DNA of 6,280 bases. It comes from Vulcanimicrobiota bacterium (GTDB taxonomy: Bacteria > Vulcanimicrobiota > Vulcanimicrobiia > Vulcanimicrobiales > Vulcanimicrobiaceae). The notes under the pieces were generated by a model, which worked only from the letters and a program-made list of their open reading frames with translations, did not search any database and had not been told where the DNA came from. A program made the translations under genes and the position numbers. Below are positions 1 through 6,280 of this stretch, one piece after another (positions within the stretch are counted from its first letter, which is position 1; each line of letters begins with the position of its first letter). The stretch lies in NCBI GenBank assembly GCA_019233415.1, contig JAFAMK010000386.1, positions 1 through 6,280 on the forward strand, in the 5' to 3' direction.

Positions 1-2154
1 CGGCATCACAAGGAGCGTGGGAACGACGTCACGATCGCGCTGCAGCGCGTGACGAACCCGCTGGAGTTCGGCGTCGTCGTCACCGACGAGGAAGGCCGCA
101 TCGTGCGGTTCCTCGAGAAGCCGTCGTGGGGCGAGGTCTTCTCCGACACGATCAACACCGGCATCTACGTGCTCGAACCGGCGATTCTCGACCGGATGCA
201 GCGCGGCCGCGTCTACGACTTCTCGAAGGACTTGTTCCCCGACATGCTCCGCGAGGGCGCGAAGCTCGGCGGCTACGTGATCGACGCGTACTGGACCGAC
301 ATCGGCAACCTCGAACAGTACCAGCAGGCCAACTACGACGCGGTTTCGGGAAAGGTGCAGATCGCATTCCCCGGGAGCGAGATCGCGCCGGGCGTGTGGG
401 CCGGCGAGGGGACGCGCATCGATCCCGCCGCGCACGTCGAAGGCCCGGTCATCCTCGGGCGCGACGTGCAGATCGCCGCCGGCGCGACCGTGCAAGGGCC
501 GGCGGTGATCGGTGCGCGCGCGATCGTCGAGCGCGGCGGAAGCGTCTGCCGCGCCGTCTGCTGGGAGGACGTCTACGTCGGCGAGGAGGCGTCGCTGAGC
601 GACTGCACCGTCGCCGACCGCAACACGATCGAGAAGCGCGCGGTCGTCAACGAGAACACCGTGATCGGCCGCGGCTGCACGATCGGCGCAGGCTCGCAGA
701 TCAACGCGCACCTGAAACTGTGGCCCGACAAATGGGTCAGCGCCGGCTCGATCGTTTCGATGTCGCTGATCTACGGGCAGAAGTGGCCCGGCTCGCTGTT
801 CGGTTCGGTCGGCATCAGCGGCCTTGCGAACCTCGAGATCACCCCCGAGTTCGCGCTCAAGCTCGGCCAAGCGTTCGGGACCTCGCTCAAGCACGGCCAG
901 ACGGTGATGACGAGCCGCGACACGCACCCGGCCTCGCGCGTGATGAACCGCTGCATCATCTCGGGGCTGCTCAGCGTGGGCGTCAACGTGCTGGACCTGC
1001 GCTCGTACCCGCTCCCGCTTGCGCGCTACGCGGTCCGCGTCGGCAGCGACGGCGGCGTGCACGTGCGCGTCGCGCCCGACGACCCGAACGCGGTCGTCTT
1101 CGAGTTCTTCGACCACACCGGGATCGGGATCGACAAAGGCGCGGAACGCAAGGTCGAAAACCTGTTCTTCCGCGAGGACTTCCGGCGCACGCCGATGGAC
1201 GACGTCGGCCGTCTCGACTTCCCCTCGCGCGCGCTGGAACGCTACTCGGCCTCGTTCGCCGAAGCGCTGCACGCGCAGGCGCTGAAAGAAGCGAACGCGC
1301 GCGTCGTGATCGACTACGCGTACGGGAACGCGTCGATCGTGCTCCCGCAAATCCTCGGTGGCCTCGGCGTCGAGCAGATCGCGCTGAACGCCTACTTCGA
1401 CGCCGAGAAAGTGCGGACGTTCCGCGAGGACCGCGAGCGTCACCTGCGCCAGCTGACGTCCGTGGTGCGCTCGCTCGAAGCGAACCTCGGCGTGCTGATC
1501 GACGCCGACGGCGAGACGGTGACGCTCGTCGACGACGCCGGCGAGATCGTCGGCCGCAACCGGCTGATGGCGCTGCTGACGCTGATGGTCGCGCGCGCGA
1601 CGACCGGCGCGCGAATCGGGATGCCGATGACCGTGCCGAGCGTCGTCGAGCAGATCGCCGCCGACAACGGCGCGACGATCGTGCGCACGCGCAGCGACCG
1701 CCGCTCGCTGATGGCGCTCGCCGAACGCGAGGGCGCGAAGCTCGCGTTCGCCGGCGGGATGAACTACGAGCTGATCTTCCCCGAGTTCCAGCCCGCGTTC
1801 GACGGCATCTACGCGACGGCGAAGATCATGGAGCTGCTGGCCGCCGAGAAGCGCAAGCTCTCCGAGCTGGTCGCGATGCTGCCGCCGTGGCACATGGCCG
1901 GCCGCGTCGTGCCGTGCCCGTGGGACCGCAAGGGCGCGGTGATGCGCTCGCTGCACGACGAGGCCGCGCACGGCAACGGGCGCGTCGAGACGCTCGACGG
2001 AATTCGCCTCCCACGCCCCGACGGCTGGGTGCTCGTCCTCCCCGACGCGACCGACGCATCGGTGAACATCTGGGCCGAAGCGAAGAGCGACGACGAAGCC
2101 GAGCGCTACGCCGACGAAATCTCCGACCGGGTCCGCACGATCGCGGCGGGATAG
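1..2154 (+). CDS. Nucleotidyltransferase-phosphohexomutase fusion (mannose-1-phosphate guanylyltransferase type), 5' truncated
   Basis: The frame is open from base 1, so the true start lies upstream and about 110 residues, including the expected N-terminal GGxGTRLRP nucleotide-binding loop, are missing. 717 residues remain. Residues 1-115 are the end of the NTP-transferase domain: FLEKP (37-41), NTG (52-54) and the conserved YWTDIG (97-102). Residues about 120-240 are left-handed beta-helix hexapeptide repeats. From about 262 to 717 runs a phosphohexomutase-like region with recognisable counterparts of all four domains: SRDTHPASR (305-313), DADGE (501-505), GGMNYELIFPEF (585-596) and LPDATDASVNIW (680-691). 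The expected reaction is sugar-1-phosphate plus NTP to NDP-sugar, most likely GDP-mannose for surface polysaccharide, in the cytoplasm. The fusion is a known bacterial family often annotated as bifunctional guanylyltransferase/phosphomannomutase. Here the mutase signatures are degenerate, so mutase activity is doubtful. The substrate could instead be glucose-1-phosphate. The family call is secure; the exact sugar is inferred. Confidence 0.94.
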   Translation, partial: RHHKERGNDVTIALQRVTNPLEFGVVVTDEEGRIVRFLEKPSWGEVFSDTINTGIYVLEPAILDRMQRGRVYDFSKDLFPDMLREGAKLGGYVIDAYWTDIGNLEQYQQANYDAVSGKVQIAFPGSEIAPGVWAGEGTRIDPAAHVEGPVILGRDVQIAAGATVQGPAVIGARAIVERGGSVCRAVCWEDVYVGEEASLSDCTVADRNTIEKRAVVNENTVIGRGCTIGAGSQINAHLKLWPDKWVSAGSIVSMSLIYGQKWPGSLFGSVGISGLANLEITPEFALKLGQAFGTSLKHGQTVMTSRDTHPASRVMNRCIISGLLSVGVNVLDLRSYPLPLARYAVRVGSDGGVHVRVAPDDPNAVVFEFFDHTGIGIDKGAERKVENLFFREDFRRTPMDDVGRLDFPSRALERYSASFAEALHAQALKEANARVVIDYAYGNASIVLPQILGGLGVEQIALNAYFDAEKVRTFREDRERHLRQLTSVVRSLEANLGVLIDADGETVTLVDDAGEIVGRNRLMALLTLMVARATTGARIGMPMTVPSVVEQIAADNGATIVRTRSDRRSLMALAEREGAKLAFAGGMNYELIFPEFQPAFDGIYATAKIMELLAAEKRKLSELVAMLPPWHMAGRVVPCPWDRKGAVMRSLHDEAAHGNGRVETLDGIRLPRPDGWVLVLPDATDASVNIWAEAKSDDEAERYADEISDRVRTIAAG

Positions 2155-2158
2155 GCGG
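2153..2158 (+). promoter_or_regulatory. Shine-Dalgarno of the small secreted protein, overlapping the upstream stop codon
   Basis: AGGCGG differs from the consensus AGGAGG at one position and lies 7 bases before the ATG at 2166. Its first two bases are the last two of the TAG stop of the fusion gene. This supports the ATG at 2166 over the TTG at 2160 and suggests that translation of the two genes is coupled on one transcript. That coupling is an inference from spacing. Confidence 0.55.
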
Positions 2159-2165
2159 CTTGCTG

Positions 2166-2630
2166 ATGCTACGCCAGGGTTTACGGGCTACCGTCACTCT
2201 CCTTGCGCTCGCAATCCTCGTGTTCGGCACCACGAGTCAGCCGACTCGTGCGCATTGCAGCACATGCGAATTTCAGTTCACGAAACGATCTGGTTCCTAC
2301 GTCGTGCAGGCATCGAAGGCGGGCTGGGTGACATCGTCTCGCGCCCCACGAATTCGCGTGACGGTGCTCAACAAAGGACCACACACCCTCATGGTCGCCG
2401 GCACATCGGCGAGCAGTCTCGTCGCTCTCAACTTCATCGGCCCGCGATCACGAGGGACGGAGGTCGTGCGCGCCGCGCCCAGCAAGGTGGAAGCCGGTTC
2501 GAGCGAGTCGTTCTACGTCACGTGGTCGCAGCAATTCGGGGCACCGGGCGTCTATCGGTTCAACATTTCGGTTGGACGAGTCGACTCAAACATCATCGCG
2601 TACACCATTTCTCGGTCCGCGCCGAAATAG
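2166..2630 (+). CDS. Small secreted beta-sandwich protein (cupredoxin-like or Ig/CARDB-like), function unknown
   Basis: 154 residues. Residues 1-29 form a classical signal peptide: MLRQGLR, a hydrophobic core TVTLLALAILVF, then TSQPTRA with likely cleavage after Ala29. The mature chain would start HCSTC, a His followed by a CxxC pair (Cys31, Cys34). These are the only cysteines, and His30 and His73 are the only histidines. It is not a lipobox. Residues 60-150 alternate in beta-strand fashion: RIRVTVLNKGPHTLMVAG (62-79), a KVEAGSSESFYVTW stretch (107-120) and GAPGVYRFNISV (125-136). This resembles cupredoxin or CARDB/Ig-type sandwiches, with the N-x-G-P-H turn typical of cupredoxins, but the usual C-terminal Cys-His-Met copper loop is absent. 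The gene starts 11 bases after the fusion gene and has about 60% G+C by hand count, lower than its neighbours, so it may be a lineage-specific or acquired gene. I do not recognise a named family. The reading frame and export are fairly secure; the fold is tentative. Confidence 0.72.
   Translation: MLRQGLRATVTLLALAILVFGTTSQPTRAHCSTCEFQFTKRSGSYVVQASKAGWVTSSRAPRIRVTVLNKGPHTLMVAGTSASSLVALNFIGPRSRGTEVVRAAPSKVEAGSSESFYVTWSQQFGAPGVYRFNISVGRVDSNIIAYTISRSAPK
2231..2250. repeat. Perfect 8-bp inverted repeat with 4-base loop inside the signal-peptide coding region
   Basis: CACGAGTC at 2231-2238 and GACTCGTG at 2243-2250 are exact reverse complements separated by AGCC. It covers codons 22-28 of the small secreted protein, just before the predicted signal-peptidase site. 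It could be an RNA hairpin affecting early translation, a protein-binding palindrome, or chance in GC-rich DNA. Confidence 0.45.
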
Positions 2631-2649
2631 GCGGACCGGCCTCGGTCCG
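2613..2649 (+). terminator. Two mutually exclusive hairpins around the stop codon of the small secreted protein
   Basis: CGGTCCGC (2613-2620) pairs perfectly with GCGGACCG (2631-2638) across a 10-base loop that contains the TAG stop. The same middle arm, as CGGACCG (2632-2638), can instead pair with CGGTCCG (2643-2649) across a 4-base loop. No run of T follows, so this is not a textbook intrinsic terminator. It may be a U-less terminator, a 3'-end stabiliser or an attenuator-like switch. The rest of the gap to the next gene (2650-2739) shows no convincing sigma-70 promoter to my eye. Confidence 0.35.
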
Positions 2650-2739
2650 GTCGGAGCGTGAAAGGCTTAGGTAGCGGGGCCGGAACGTCGCAAAACTGCC
2701 ACGCGAGGAACGCGACGCCCGGCGCGTAAGCCTGCGGCC

Positions 2740-4968
2740 ATGGGACGCTCGTCGATGGCTCGTTTCGTTGTGCTCGGTGCCTCGGTCGCGCTTCTGGCGG
2801 CCGCCGCGCTTCCGCCGCGGCCGGCACCGCCGGCGGTTCGGCCGGTCACCGAGACGCACTTCGGCGTGACGGTCACCGACCCGTACCGCTACTTCGAGAA
2901 CCCGAAGGACCCCGGCCTGGCGGCGTACTTCAAGGCGCAGAGCACCTACACGCGCGCCGTCCTCGACGCGATCCCCGGGCGAGCGGCGCTCGCGAAGCGC
3001 ATCGCGGAGCTGGACAATCAGACCGAGAGCGTCTCCGGCTTCCAGCCCGTCGGCGGAACGTACTTCTACGAGAAGCGCCCGCCGGGCGCGAACACGACGC
3101 GGCTCTACGCGCGCGCGATCACCGGCGGACCGGAACGGCTCGTCTTCGATCCCGATCACTTTGCGACGGGGAAGAACCAGCACTACACCTTCGACTACTA
3201 CTCCGTCTCGCCCGACGCGCGGTACGTCGCGATCGGCGTCTCCGAGGGCGGTTCGGAGAACACGGTGCTGCACGTGATCGACGCACGCAGCGGCAAGCTC
3301 CTCGCCGACACGATCACGCGCGCCATCTACACCGCGCCGTCGTGGCGTGAAGACGGGACGTCGTTCTACTACTTCCGCACGCCGAAGCTGCCGCCGAACG
3401 CGCCGCAGAGCGATCGCGACACCAAAGGCGTCACGCGCCTGCACGTCCTCGGCCGCGATCCCGACCGCGATCCCACGATCTTCGGCTACGGCCTGCGCCC
3501 GTCGATCCCGATGGCGCCGGAAGACGCCGGGTTCGTCGCCGTCTCACCGCGCACGCGCTGGGCGCTCGCGTACGTCGTACACGGCGTGCAGAACGAGGTG
3601 AAGCTCTACGCGGCGCCTGCCGCAATGGCAGTCAATGCGAACACGCCGTGGCGTAAGATCGCCGACTACGCCGACGACGTCCTGGGCGCGAACGCGGTGA
3701 ACGACACGCTATACCTGAACGCGCACAAAGGCGCCTCGCATCACCGCATCCTCGCGCTCGACCTGCGCGGCGAAACGCTGGCGCGCGCGCGGGTCGTCGT
3801 CCCCGAGTCGAGCCGCGTGATCGAAGACTTCTCGCTCGCCGGCGACGGGCTCTACCTGCGCGACCTCGAAGCGGGGCTCTCGAAGCTGCGCCTCCTCGCG
3901 ATCAACCGCGACGGCACGCCGGGCGGCGTCTCGGAGATCGCTCTCCCGTACGCCGGCTCGATCGGCGAGATCGCGACCGACCCGATGATCCCCGGCGTGA
4001 CGTTCGTGCTGCAGTCGTGGACGGAGTCACCGCGCTGGTACCGCACCGGCGCGAACGTCGCGCTGACCGACACGGGCCTGCGCAAGAAGTCGAACGTCGA
4101 CTTCTCCGCGATCACGTCGCGCGAGGTGCAAGCGACGAGCGCCGACGGCACGAAGGTCCCGCTCTCGATCGTGCTCCGCAAGGACGCGCAACTCGACGGT
4201 TCGCACCTCACGCTGCTCGACGGCTACGGTGCCTACGGCATCGTCATCCGGCCCGGGTTTGCGCCGACGCGCCTCGCCTGGCTCGAACGCGGCGGCGTCT
4301 TCGCCGAGTGCCACCCGCGGGGCGGCGGCGAGAACGGCGAGGACTGGCACTACGGCGCGCACATCGCGACGAAACAGCGCACGGTCGACGACTTCATCGC
4401 GTGCGCGCACTACCTGATCGACCAGAAGTACACGACGCCGGCGAAGTTCGCCGGCGAAGGAACGAGCGCCGGCGGCGTGACGATCGGAAACGCGATCGTG
4501 CAGCACCCGGAACTGTGGGGCGCCGCGCTCGACGTCGTCGGCGACACGAATCCCGTGCGCGACGAATTCGCCGAGGGTGGCCCGGCGAACATCCCCGAGT
4601 TCGGCACGATCACGAACCAAGTCGGCTGGAACGCGCTCTACTCGACCGACCCGTACATCCACGTCAAAGACGGCACGCCATACCCCGCCGTCCTCGCCGT
4701 CACCGGGGCCAACGACCCGCGCGTCGCACCGTGGATCGTCGGAAAGTTCGCCGCGCGCTTACAGGCGGCAACGTCGAGCAACAAACCGGTGCTGCTGCGC
4801 GTCGACTACGACGCCGGTCACGGCTTCCTCGGCAGCTCGCGCGCACAAGCTCAGCAGCTCGCTACGGACGAGTTCGCCTTCCTCCTGTGGCAACTCGGCG
4901 ACCCGGCTTTCGCAATGACCCAACCGGGAGCGCCTGCACCCGCGCCGGCGACGTCCGCGTCGCCGTAA
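2740..4968 (+). CDS. Secreted prolyl oligopeptidase (serine peptidase family S9)
   Basis: 742 residues, close to the roughly 700 usual for the family plus an export signal. Residues 1-23 are a signal peptide (MARFVVLGASVALLAAAA core), followed by a Pro-rich linker. Residues 35-95 are the N-terminal helical segment containing TDPYRYFENPKDP (46-58). About 100-460 is the beta-propeller that gates access to the active site, and about 465-742 is the alpha/beta-hydrolase domain. Visible motifs are DGYGAYG (494-500), HPRGGGENGEDWHYGA (525-540), the nucleophile elbow GTSAGG with Ser576, NDPRV with Asp659 and Arg661, and DAGHGF with His694, so the triad is intact. It should cleave after proline in short peptides in the periplasm or outside the cell. 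No in-frame start exists between the stop at 2668 and 2740. Met6 (ATG 2755) is an alternative start with an equally good signal peptide; neither has a strong Shine-Dalgarno. The last 22 residues are a low-complexity Pro/Ala tail, and the last 107 bases overlap the convergent gene. Confidence 0.95.
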   Translation: MGRSSMARFVVLGASVALLAAAALPPRPAPPAVRPVTETHFGVTVTDPYRYFENPKDPGLAAYFKAQSTYTRAVLDAIPGRAALAKRIAELDNQTESVSGFQPVGGTYFYEKRPPGANTTRLYARAITGGPERLVFDPDHFATGKNQHYTFDYYSVSPDARYVAIGVSEGGSENTVLHVIDARSGKLLADTITRAIYTAPSWREDGTSFYYFRTPKLPPNAPQSDRDTKGVTRLHVLGRDPDRDPTIFGYGLRPSIPMAPEDAGFVAVSPRTRWALAYVVHGVQNEVKLYAAPAAMAVNANTPWRKIADYADDVLGANAVNDTLYLNAHKGASHHRILALDLRGETLARARVVVPESSRVIEDFSLAGDGLYLRDLEAGLSKLRLLAINRDGTPGGVSEIALPYAGSIGEIATDPMIPGVTFVLQSWTESPRWYRTGANVALTDTGLRKKSNVDFSAITSREVQATSADGTKVPLSIVLRKDAQLDGSHLTLLDGYGAYGIVIRPGFAPTRLAWLERGGVFAECHPRGGGENGEDWHYGAHIATKQRTVDDFIACAHYLIDQKYTTPAKFAGEGTSAGGVTIGNAIVQHPELWGAALDVVGDTNPVRDEFAEGGPANIPEFGTITNQVGWNALYSTDPYIHVKDGTPYPAVLAVTGANDPRVAPWIVGKFAARLQAATSSNKPVLLRVDYDAGHGFLGSSRAQAQQLATDEFAFLLWQLGDPAFAMTQPGAPAPAPATSASP

Positions 4969-6280
4969 GGGCGCCAACGGGAACGAACCGCATCGTCATC
5001 GCACGGTAGTCGAAGACGATCACAAACCGGCGCAACACCTCATCGCCGACATTCCCCGCAACGCTCGGATTGCTCTCGAACCCGGCAGACGCGTCCGTGA
5101 GAAGCAGCCGCACGTTCGGAACCCGGACGCTACCCAGCCGCAACACCTTCGCGCGTCCGACGCTCGCGCGAACACCGCCGCCGACGCCGTAAATCGACGT
5201 CCCGACAGGGACCGCACTGTATCGCTGCACCAGCGCGTGCGCGCGCACGAACGGCGCGTTGACGTCGAGTGCGCTCGTGCTCCCCGTGTCGATCGTGAGC
5301 GCCGCCGGAACACCGTCGATCGCGCCGTCGGCCTGTGGCATCCGCTCCTCGAACACGAACGGCACCACGGTTCCAGCGTTCCCGAATGCCGCCGCGCGCG
5401 GCGCGAGGTCGACGCGCTTGTGCGCGAAGTCGACGCGCGCGGCGAAGCGCGCGAGCAGCTCGTACCCGACGATCCCGTCAACCGGAAAGCCGGCGCCGAG
5501 ATCGAGCACCAGGAACGGTTGACCCCGCATCTCCGCCATCCCAACCCGCACGCGCCGCGCCGTCGCGTACCGCACGGGAACGAGCCCCGCACCCGCGCCG
5601 CCGACCGTTCCGGAACCCACGACCGCCAACCCGCTGCGACGCGCGGCATCCGGCGTGAGCACATTCTGCCCACCCGTGTCGAGCACGACATGCAACGGCG
5701 GCCCGTCATCGACGCGAACTTCGATCACCGGCTGCTGCAGCGGCCCGAGCATCGGAAGACTCGTGGTCCCCGCCAGCGACGAATCGGCTGGCGCAGGGGG
5801 CGGGGCGAACGCGCGATCCGAAACCGCAGACGGCGTCTCAACACCGACGACGCGCGCCGACCAGCGCCCGTTCTCCGACGTCTCTGCGAACGTGAACGGC
5901 ACGACCAGCGAGTCCGCGGCGCGGTAGTCGTCGAACGTCGTCGTCACGGTGTCTTCACCAGCATGCCGCACGACGCGAGTCACGAGACCCGTCAGAGGAG
6001 CGGTGACGACCTCAACGTCCCGCGAGTGTCCAGCGTATCGTATGCGCGCGCTACGGAGCGGAGGAGTGTGGTCTTTGGCAAGCTCCGCCGGCAACACGGT
6101 GACACGCGGCTCAGTGCTCGGCGCACGGACTGCGAGATACGACCACGCGATGATCGCGTCGCGCAGGTCGGCGTTCCCCTGAACACGCGGCATTCCGGTG
6201 GCGTCGGCGCGCCACGCGCGTGTCCCGTCCCATCCTTCGCGCTCGGAGACCGGGCCCGCGTCGAACCGGCGAACGTAGCG
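4862..6280 (-). CDS. Two-lobed retropepsin-like aspartic protease with LolA-like N-terminal region, 5' truncated
   Basis: The frame stays open to the window edge, and family-like sequence (FDAGPVSEREGWDGTRAW) precedes the ATG at 6193, so that ATG is internal and the N-terminus, probably with a signal peptide, is missing. 472 residues remain. Residues about 1-160 are beta-rich, with the phrase TFDDYRAADSLVVPF (115-129) typical of LolA-like outer-membrane lipoprotein-sorting folds. Two clan AA protease lobes follow. Lobe one has VVLDTGGQN (DTG at 201-203) and the hydrophobic-hydrophobic-Gly partner DGIVGYELLARF (268-279). Lobe two has LTIDTGSTS (DTG at 331-333) and GNVGDEVLRRF (409-419). Both catalytic aspartates are present, so one chain may form a complete pepsin-like active site. 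The common C-terminal PDZ domain is absent; instead there is a basic tail of about 35 residues antisense to the oligopeptidase gene. The substrate is unknown. The family call is strong; location and role are inferred. Confidence 0.88.
   Translation of the reverse strand, partial: RYVRRFDAGPVSEREGWDGTRAWRADATGMPRVQGNADLRDAIIAWSYLAVRAPSTEPRVTVLPAELAKDHTPPLRSARIRYAGHSRDVEVVTAPLTGLVTRVVRHAGEDTVTTTFDDYRAADSLVVPFTFAETSENGRWSARVVGVETPSAVSDRAFAPPPAPADSSLAGTTSLPMLGPLQQPVIEVRVDDGPPLHVVLDTGGQNVLTPDAARRSGLAVVGSGTVGGAGAGLVPVRYATARRVRVGMAEMRGQPFLVLDLGAGFPVDGIVGYELLARFAARVDFAHKRVDLAPRAAAFGNAGTVVPFVFEERMPQADGAIDGVPAALTIDTGSTSALDVNAPFVRAHALVQRYSAVPVGTSIYGVGGGVRASVGRAKVLRLGSVRVPNVRLLLTDASAGFESNPSVAGNVGDEVLRRFVIVFDYRAMTMRFVPVGALTATRTSPARVQALPVGSLRKPGRRVATGGRRTRP
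4946..4965. terminator. Perfect 8-bp hairpin abutting the stop codon of the oligopeptidase gene
   Basis: CGGCGACG (4946-4953) and CGTCGCCG (4958-4965) are exact reverse complements around a TCCG loop, and the TAA stop begins at the next base. It lies between convergent genes, inside the coding end of both, where a two-way terminator would be useful. No T-run follows on either strand, so it would have to act without a U-tract or as an RNA 3'-end stabiliser. Confidence 0.35.

Noticed and set aside
49..51. GTG as the start of the nucleotidyltransferase fusion
   Set aside because: The 16 preceding codons in frame already match the conserved nucleotidyltransferase core, and the essential N-terminal nucleotide-binding loop must lie upstream of the window.
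126..2165. Very long open frame on the + strand running into the small secreted protein gene
   Set aside because: The upstream part translates to Arg-rich, Asp-rich low-complexity sequence, the usual off-frame shadow of a high-GC gene. Only the segment from the ATG at 2166 has a signal peptide and a Shine-Dalgarno.
2682..2730. GGAAC at 2682-2686 and again at 2708-2712 as possible ECF-sigma -35 elements for the oligopeptidase gene
   Set aside because: No CGT-type -10 element lies at the required 16-17 base spacing after either copy.
2593..3444. 283-codon open frame antisense to the oligopeptidase gene
   Set aside because: It is Arg/Val/Asp-rich with no recognisable motif and lies opposite strongly conserved S9 peptidase sequence. 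It is best explained as a GC-driven shadow, as is the antisense frame at 4027-4662.
6191..6193. ATG on the minus strand as the start of the aspartic protease gene
   Set aside because: The frame stays open to the window edge, and the residues before this Met look like conserved family sequence, so it is an internal methionine.

Overview
The window is GC-rich DNA (sampled stretches of the large genes are above 70% G+C) with closely packed, complete-looking bacterial genes. It holds four protein genes and no RNA gene, mobile element or CRISPR array that I can see. Two of the genes run off the window ends. The gene types, namely a three-part nucleotidyltransferase / hexapeptide / phosphohexomutase fusion, an exported prolyl oligopeptidase, and a secreted two-lobed retropepsin-like aspartic protease, suggest a free-living, high-GC, soil-type bacterium. 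Candidatus Eremiobacterota (WPS-2) or a similar phylum is my guess, but this is an impression from protein style and was not tested.

Layout. Bases 1-2154 (+) carry the 3' part of a sugar-1-phosphate nucleotidyltransferase fused to a phosphohexomutase-like domain, a GDP-mannose-type nucleotide-sugar enzyme. Eleven bases later, with its Shine-Dalgarno overlapping the upstream stop codon, comes a small secreted beta-sandwich protein (2166-2630, +). Its composition is distinctly less GC-rich, and its predicted mature N-terminus is His-Cys-x-x-Cys. The 109-base gap that follows begins with two competing hairpins that straddle the stop codon. Next is a secreted family S9 prolyl oligopeptidase (2740-4968, +) with an intact Ser/Asp/His triad. 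Converging on it from the right end is a partial gene (4862-6280, -) for a secreted-type protein with a LolA-like beta region followed by two DTG aspartic-protease lobes. The two protease genes overlap tail to tail by 107 bases.

How they may work together. The first two genes could be one transcript, linking a cell-surface polysaccharide precursor enzyme with an exported small protein, although their composition differs. The two convergent genes both encode hydrolases that probably act outside the cytoplasm, but nothing in the sequence shows they share a pathway. I see no obvious defence, mobile or otherwise undescribed multi-gene system. The points most worth a second look are the phosphohexomutase domain that has lost all of its textbook signature residues, the cysteine- and histidine-tipped small secreted protein, the antisense overlap of the two protease genes, and the short perfect hairpins at gene ends.
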